From assembly GCA_038501625.1 (NCBI GenBank), contig JAZAYU010000010.1, positions 9,941,380 through 10,005,379 on the forward strand: a stretch of DNA of 64,000 nucleotides, in the 5' to 3' direction. The DNA comes from Corbicula japonica (lineage: Eukaryota; Mollusca; Bivalvia; Venerida; Cyrenidae). A program made the translations under genes and the position numbers. The notes beneath the pieces were generated by a model, which saw only the letters and a program-made list of their open reading frames with translations, ran no database searches and was not told the DNA's origin. Positions 39,101 through 45,100 of the stretch are shown one piece after another (positions within the stretch are counted from its first letter, which is position 1; each line of letters starts with the position of its first letter).

Positions 39101-42100
39101 ATACAGAGATGCACTCATCCATCTGTCCATACATATATTGGTAAGTTCTTAAAATCTTGTGGCATCAACTCCTTAACTATCAGGCGGATTTCTTCCAAAC
39201 TTGCACAGATGATCAAGCAGGATGTGTAGATGATTGTATAAAAAGGATTTATTTCCTGAGGCCATTTTTACCAGATTATGGCCCTTTGTTATTACAAATA
39301 TTGTTGCAGCAGTGGGGACACATTCTACTTTTATTTTGCAGAGATTCGATGATTTTAGAGTTAAAATTTAGGAAAGAAAAAAATTATAGTTCATTTTATT
39401 TAATTCCTTTATAGCTTGAAATCACAAAGACTTCGGACAACAAGTTGACGTTTCTACATGTCCTGGCCGAGGCAGTGTTCAACAAGCTACCAGAACTAGT
39501 GGCTGTCGGTGAAGAACTGACAACTGTACCTGAGGCTGCGAAATGTAAGGTTTTACTTTGAAGAAAAAGTGATATTTTGTCACAAAAGCATAATGTTGGG
39601 TATAACTTTGTCATTTTTTATTGTTTCTTCATGAAACTTTCAAATTATATTGCTTACGACAATAGAGTCATATTAGTGTCAAAAATTTCAGGTCAAGATC
39701 ACATCTGACAGAGTAATGCCCCTTTTTTTATTGGATTCGTCACAAAATTATAAAATTGTCTATATCTTTGTCATTTCTTAACCCTTTACTCCATTTGGTT
39801 TTATTGCATGTGTAACCAGTGTAGATCTAGATCAGCAGGCATATACATGTCATCTGATCTGGATCTACACTGGTAGCATTTTGGTCAGAAATAATCTAAT
39901 GAACCAGATAGCTAACAGTGTAGATCCTGATCGTACAGCGTGGATATGCCTGCTGAAATAGATCCACACTGTTCGCCAATTGGATAAAAGTGAAAATATG
40001 GAGTTGAGGGTTAAGAATACTGCCAATATTTATCAAATATGTAAGCAATGAAGTTAAATTTTTTCTTTGTAAAGAAGTATAATAATAAAAAATTTGCTTG
40101 TTTTTCTTTTCAGTCTCCAATGTTCTACTTAATCAAGAACTGCAGGACTTGAGAAAAGTTTTACAGGTATATGGGTTTTTTTTACTTTTCTATTGTACTA
40201 TAAACCAATAACTATTTTTGGAGTTCAAATATTCAAAAATGCAGTGCCCAAGGTTATAAAACTGAGCATGGAAACCAATCAGATGCTTGAGATTTGAGAC
40301 TGGTTTTCAATCTCAGCTTTATAACCTTCAGCCCAGATAAATTTAACTCTTTACTCCATATTGTCTTTATTGTCTGGGGGAACAGTTTAGATCAAGATCA
40401 GCCGGTACATCCGTGCCGTTTGATCAGGATCTAAACTGTTCGCTTTTACATTCAATAGGTTATTTCTAGCCACAAGACAAATATTGTAGATCCAGATTAG
40501 TTGGCAATGATGTGCTGGCTGATCTCAATCTAAATTGGTCACCAAAGTGGTAAAAAACATAAATATGGAGTAAATGATTAACAAGATATAATTAAATTAT
40601 GAATACTAGTATTAAGCCATAAATCTCATTGTCAGCACTAAACAGAAAACTAATTTAAGTTAAAAAAAATTCAATAAATTTGCATCCATTAATACAGCAA
40701 AAATTAATTGGTAACATATGTTGGTTTATTGTAAATTATTGTGTAGACACAAAGGGATCCTATTGTCCGGCGGCATCGTACAGTAGTCCCACAACTTTAA
40801 CATGAAACAAAATGTTGCTTATAACTTTAAAAGTACTTGTCCTTTTCACTTAATAACTTGGAATAAATCATGTGCATGAACAAAGAATTTGATAGCAACA
40901 TGAATAATGACTCATTTTCCACTATTTTTTTAGTAGTGCTTCTTCCATATGCAATTTTTAGGTGACACATTTGTTCCATCAAACACTAAATTCTTGTTCA
41001 TTTAAGATGGCACAGATGTGCCAGCTGATTTGGATCAACACTGGGCATATAGGCATAAAAACACGTATATGGAGTTAAAGGTTAAATACTCACCAGGAGT
41101 TGTTAGTTTGTCTTTTAGGAAACCTCCTAAAACATACCTTCTATTTTGTACTCTTCTTCAAAATCCAAAATATGTGATGCTTTTTATGAATGGTGTGTAT
41201 GATGCATTTTTGAACGGCACCTTAAATTCACGCCATATGTTGTTTGTTTGCCTTTTAGGAAGCTTTCTACAAAATACCTGCTATTTAAAACTCCAGAACA
41301 AAGGGTGTTTTTTTATGCCCCCACAAAGTGGGAGGCATATAGAGTTGCACTTGTCCGTCCGTACGTACGTCCGTACGTCCCCAAATCTTGTGGCATCAAC
41401 TCCTCCTAAACTATAAGGCAGATTTCTTTTAAACTTGCACAGATGATCAAGCAGGATTTTTAGATCATCGTAAAGAAAGGAATTTTTCCTGCAACCATTT
41501 TTACCAGAGTTATGGCCCTTTATTATTACAGATTTTGTTGCAGCAGTGGGGGCATCAGTGTCCAAGGACACATTCTAGTTTGTAACCAAGTTGCTTCTTC
41601 ATCAAAATAACAAAAAATTGATTTTACGTCGAAACCCAAAAAATATGATGCAAATAATAAAGGGTGTGAAGGGTGCCTTTTCAAACGGCACCTTAAATTC
41701 ACACCAGGGGTTGTTTGTTTGCCTTTTTGGAAACTTCCTATAACAAAAAAATTATCAGCTTTTGTTAAATAAACAATCTCTAACTAGTCTCTAAAAATAC
41801 TTTCTGTTTTTTTCCCCCGTGCAGACAGTGTCTTTGTCTTAGAAAATTTCTTAACCAAAGATCAAAACAAGTACTTTTATAGTCAGATGTGTGTGTGAGT
41901 GGAAATTCCTGTGACCTCCCCTGTAGGTAGCGGTATTTATCCATTTACTTCATAGATACACCTTTATTGCAAGGGCGAACAATCTATGTCAGATCAGGAA
42001 GCACAACCGTACCATCTGATCAGGTTCTACACTGTTCACTTTTAGATTTGTTAGGTTATTTCTGATCAAGATGTGACCAGTGCAGATCTAGATCAGGTCT

Positions 42101-45100
42101 GGATCTTGGTGGCACATCCATTAAAATGCAAAAATTATGGAGAATAAGGTTCGACGTAAAGATTTTAACCCTTTTCTTCCATGGAATATGGTAGTTATAA
42201 ATGGGCAGTATAGATCCAGATCAGCCAGAATGTATGTGCCATCTGATCAGGATCTACACTTTTTGCTGTTAGATTTATTAGGATATTAATTATTATACCA
42301 AGAGCCTATAGTGTAAATGGGTTTCAAGTTTAATTTAACATTCTAGAATTGTTATTTTTTAAACTGAAAATTCAGGAAAATCATTTTAAGAGAAATTTAG
42401 AAATTGCAAATTTGAATATTTTCAAAGATCTCTGACCTATCCAAACACACAAAATTAAATTAATGCTTTACACTTTTCTCCATATACATGCCTTTATGGC
42501 ATGAGTGAGTAGTGTAGATCCAGATCAGCAAGCACATTTGTGCTTTTTGGTCAATATCTGCACTGTTGGCTTTTTTATTTATAAGGTTATTGCTGAACAA
42601 AAGGCTAACAGTGCAGATCCAGATCAGACAGCACGGATGTACAGGCTGATAGGAACCTACACTGGTTGCACAAGCGTAAAAAGGGTTTAAGGCACATAAA
42701 TGAAGTAAACGGTTGTTAATATTTTGGGTTTACAAGGAATCGGTTATAAGTTGGTATCACTATTGTCATTTGTCAAGACATGTATTTTTTGTATGTTATG
42801 TTTTTAAAACTGTGCCCAACCTCCGCAATAATGTCTCTTTTCTTTCATATGATACCGCATAACATCTCATACAATAAAATTGTTTAAATATGGTAGCTTA
42901 ATATGGCAAGCAAAATTTAACATTCGTGGTCCCACCTTGATTTATGCTACTTCAGAAAAATTAGACATTGTTTTGCTTGCTTTTACAGTATGACTGAAAG
43001 TGCTGGTCCCAAGATTATAAAACTGAGTGGAAACCAGTCTCAAACCTCAAGCATCTGATTGGCTGAAATAGCGACTGGTCACCATTTCTGCCAATCAGAT
43101 GCCTGAGATTTGAGACTGGTTTCTAATCTCAGTTTTCTAATCTTCAGCTTAAGTAATAAAAATATTTAGTTAAAAGGAAACTCATCTCCTGCAGGAGTGC
43201 TTGTATTAATATAAAATAAATTAAATTGCTTTAATTTTAATTCAGTGTTTGATCTGTTATGAAACAGTTCCTATGCACCTCTGTAGCAAGGAATGTTTTT
43301 TATATGAAACAAAATGTTAAAATAGGAGTGTTAACAGTTTATAATATTTCCCATTTAGAGGTTTGTTTTCTACTTTTTGACTCCTGGTTACAATGTTGTT
43401 AATTTCAGTGAGTGAGTCGTGTCATTTCTTAAGCTATTTATATCTGTTGTTGTTTTTTTTGTACATTACCAGTAAAAACAAGTACATTTGTTGGATTTTT
43501 TGTTAATGCTTGCTTTTTTACCATGACATTTTTAATTCACCTGAGCTGAAGGCTAATGTTAAGGGATTGTGACCTGTCTATGTCTGGTATCCATAGTGCG
43601 TCTTTCCTGGATCCTTCAACTATTTGCTTGAAACATCATATCCTCCAAAACCACTGGATAGATTTTTACCTAATTTGTCTTGAAGTATCTTGGGATTGAC
43701 CTCTTCGAAAGTTGATCAAGTAATGACACCGGGGTTAACCATTATTAACCAAAATCATTAAAAAATATTCTTCTCAAAAACTGCCAGCCAGAGTTCAGAA
43801 ATATTTTAAAGGAGCATTACTTTAACGATCTTCATTTAAAGTTCCTTCTTAGAAAAACATGGCTTCCAAGAGGGCAGGAGTTGCTCCATTCACCACATAC
43901 ATTAAAATTTTTAAAATCTTCTCAGAAACTGCCTGTCGCGTGGAAATTTACTGATGTAGAAAGATCAAAACAACCTTGGGTGGGGTGGAAATGTACTGAA
44001 GAAGACTTTTGGTGGAGCTTTTGAAATCCTGCTGTTGTTTTCAATTATACAACTTCTTCATCCCTTTACTCCATATACACGTCTTTTTATGCATCTTTTT
44101 GGGCTCTTTTCTGCCAGTAATATTTTTGTTACAGCAGTTTCTCATTGCACTGGTATTTAGCATAATTATAGGTGAAACTGGAAATTTCAATTAATTTTGT
44201 TCTTTAAATAAGTAAGTTGAAAAAATAAAATGTGCTCTTTATCCACAGGTGATCCCTGCTTACAGGTGGTCTAAGCTCAGATTCGACTGTACTTAAAGTA
44301 GTAATATCATCATCATTTAACTCTTTCTTCCATACACCGTTATTGCATGGGCAAACAGTTTAGATCCAGATCAGCCAGCACATCCCTGACGTCTTATCAG
44401 GATCTAACCTTTAAAAATGCATATAATATGGAGGAAAGGGTTAAAATAGTCATCATCGTTTAAATGTTTCTGATTTCAGGACATATCAACCACATTGGAG
44501 AAGTTTGGTTCACAAAAGACGAGTCTTGGCATTAACGATAAATTTCAAGATGTGATGGGGCATTTCATATCACAGGCTTCTGATGAAATCCAAAGTCTGT
44601 TTCGTCTGAACGCTAATACAATGGAAGAATTCCAGAGTACTGTGCAATACTTTGGTGAAGATCCGAAGAAAGTAATTACTACTGAGCTTTTCGGGGTGTT
44701 TGCGGAATTCATCACAAAGTTTGAGGTAAGGCCAGTCATTATAATTGTAATGTATCATCTTTTTAACACTTTACTCCATATATACACCACATTATTGTTC
44801 ACCAATCTTCATGAAACTTGGGGAAAATGTTTATGGGCATAATATCTCGGCCAAATTTGATAACCAGCCAAATCGCTTCAGCCACTTCAGAGTTATGGCA
44901 CTTTATTGGTACAAAGTAATGGCAAATTCTTTGATGGGCGTATTCTGTGGCAATTTTGTTATCCAGAACATTTGTTCAATTGTTTACAGACATAACCTAA
45001 CGGCTTTTCTGAGAAAGTTAACATCATTGATCAAAATAGATATATAAGATATGGTCAGGGAGTCATAATTTTTGTAAAACTAAAAGGAAAATGACAAAAA

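Noticed and set aside
41018..41571. 132-codon and 96-codon frames on opposite strands
   Set aside because: Composed of family A and HINE family H sequence.
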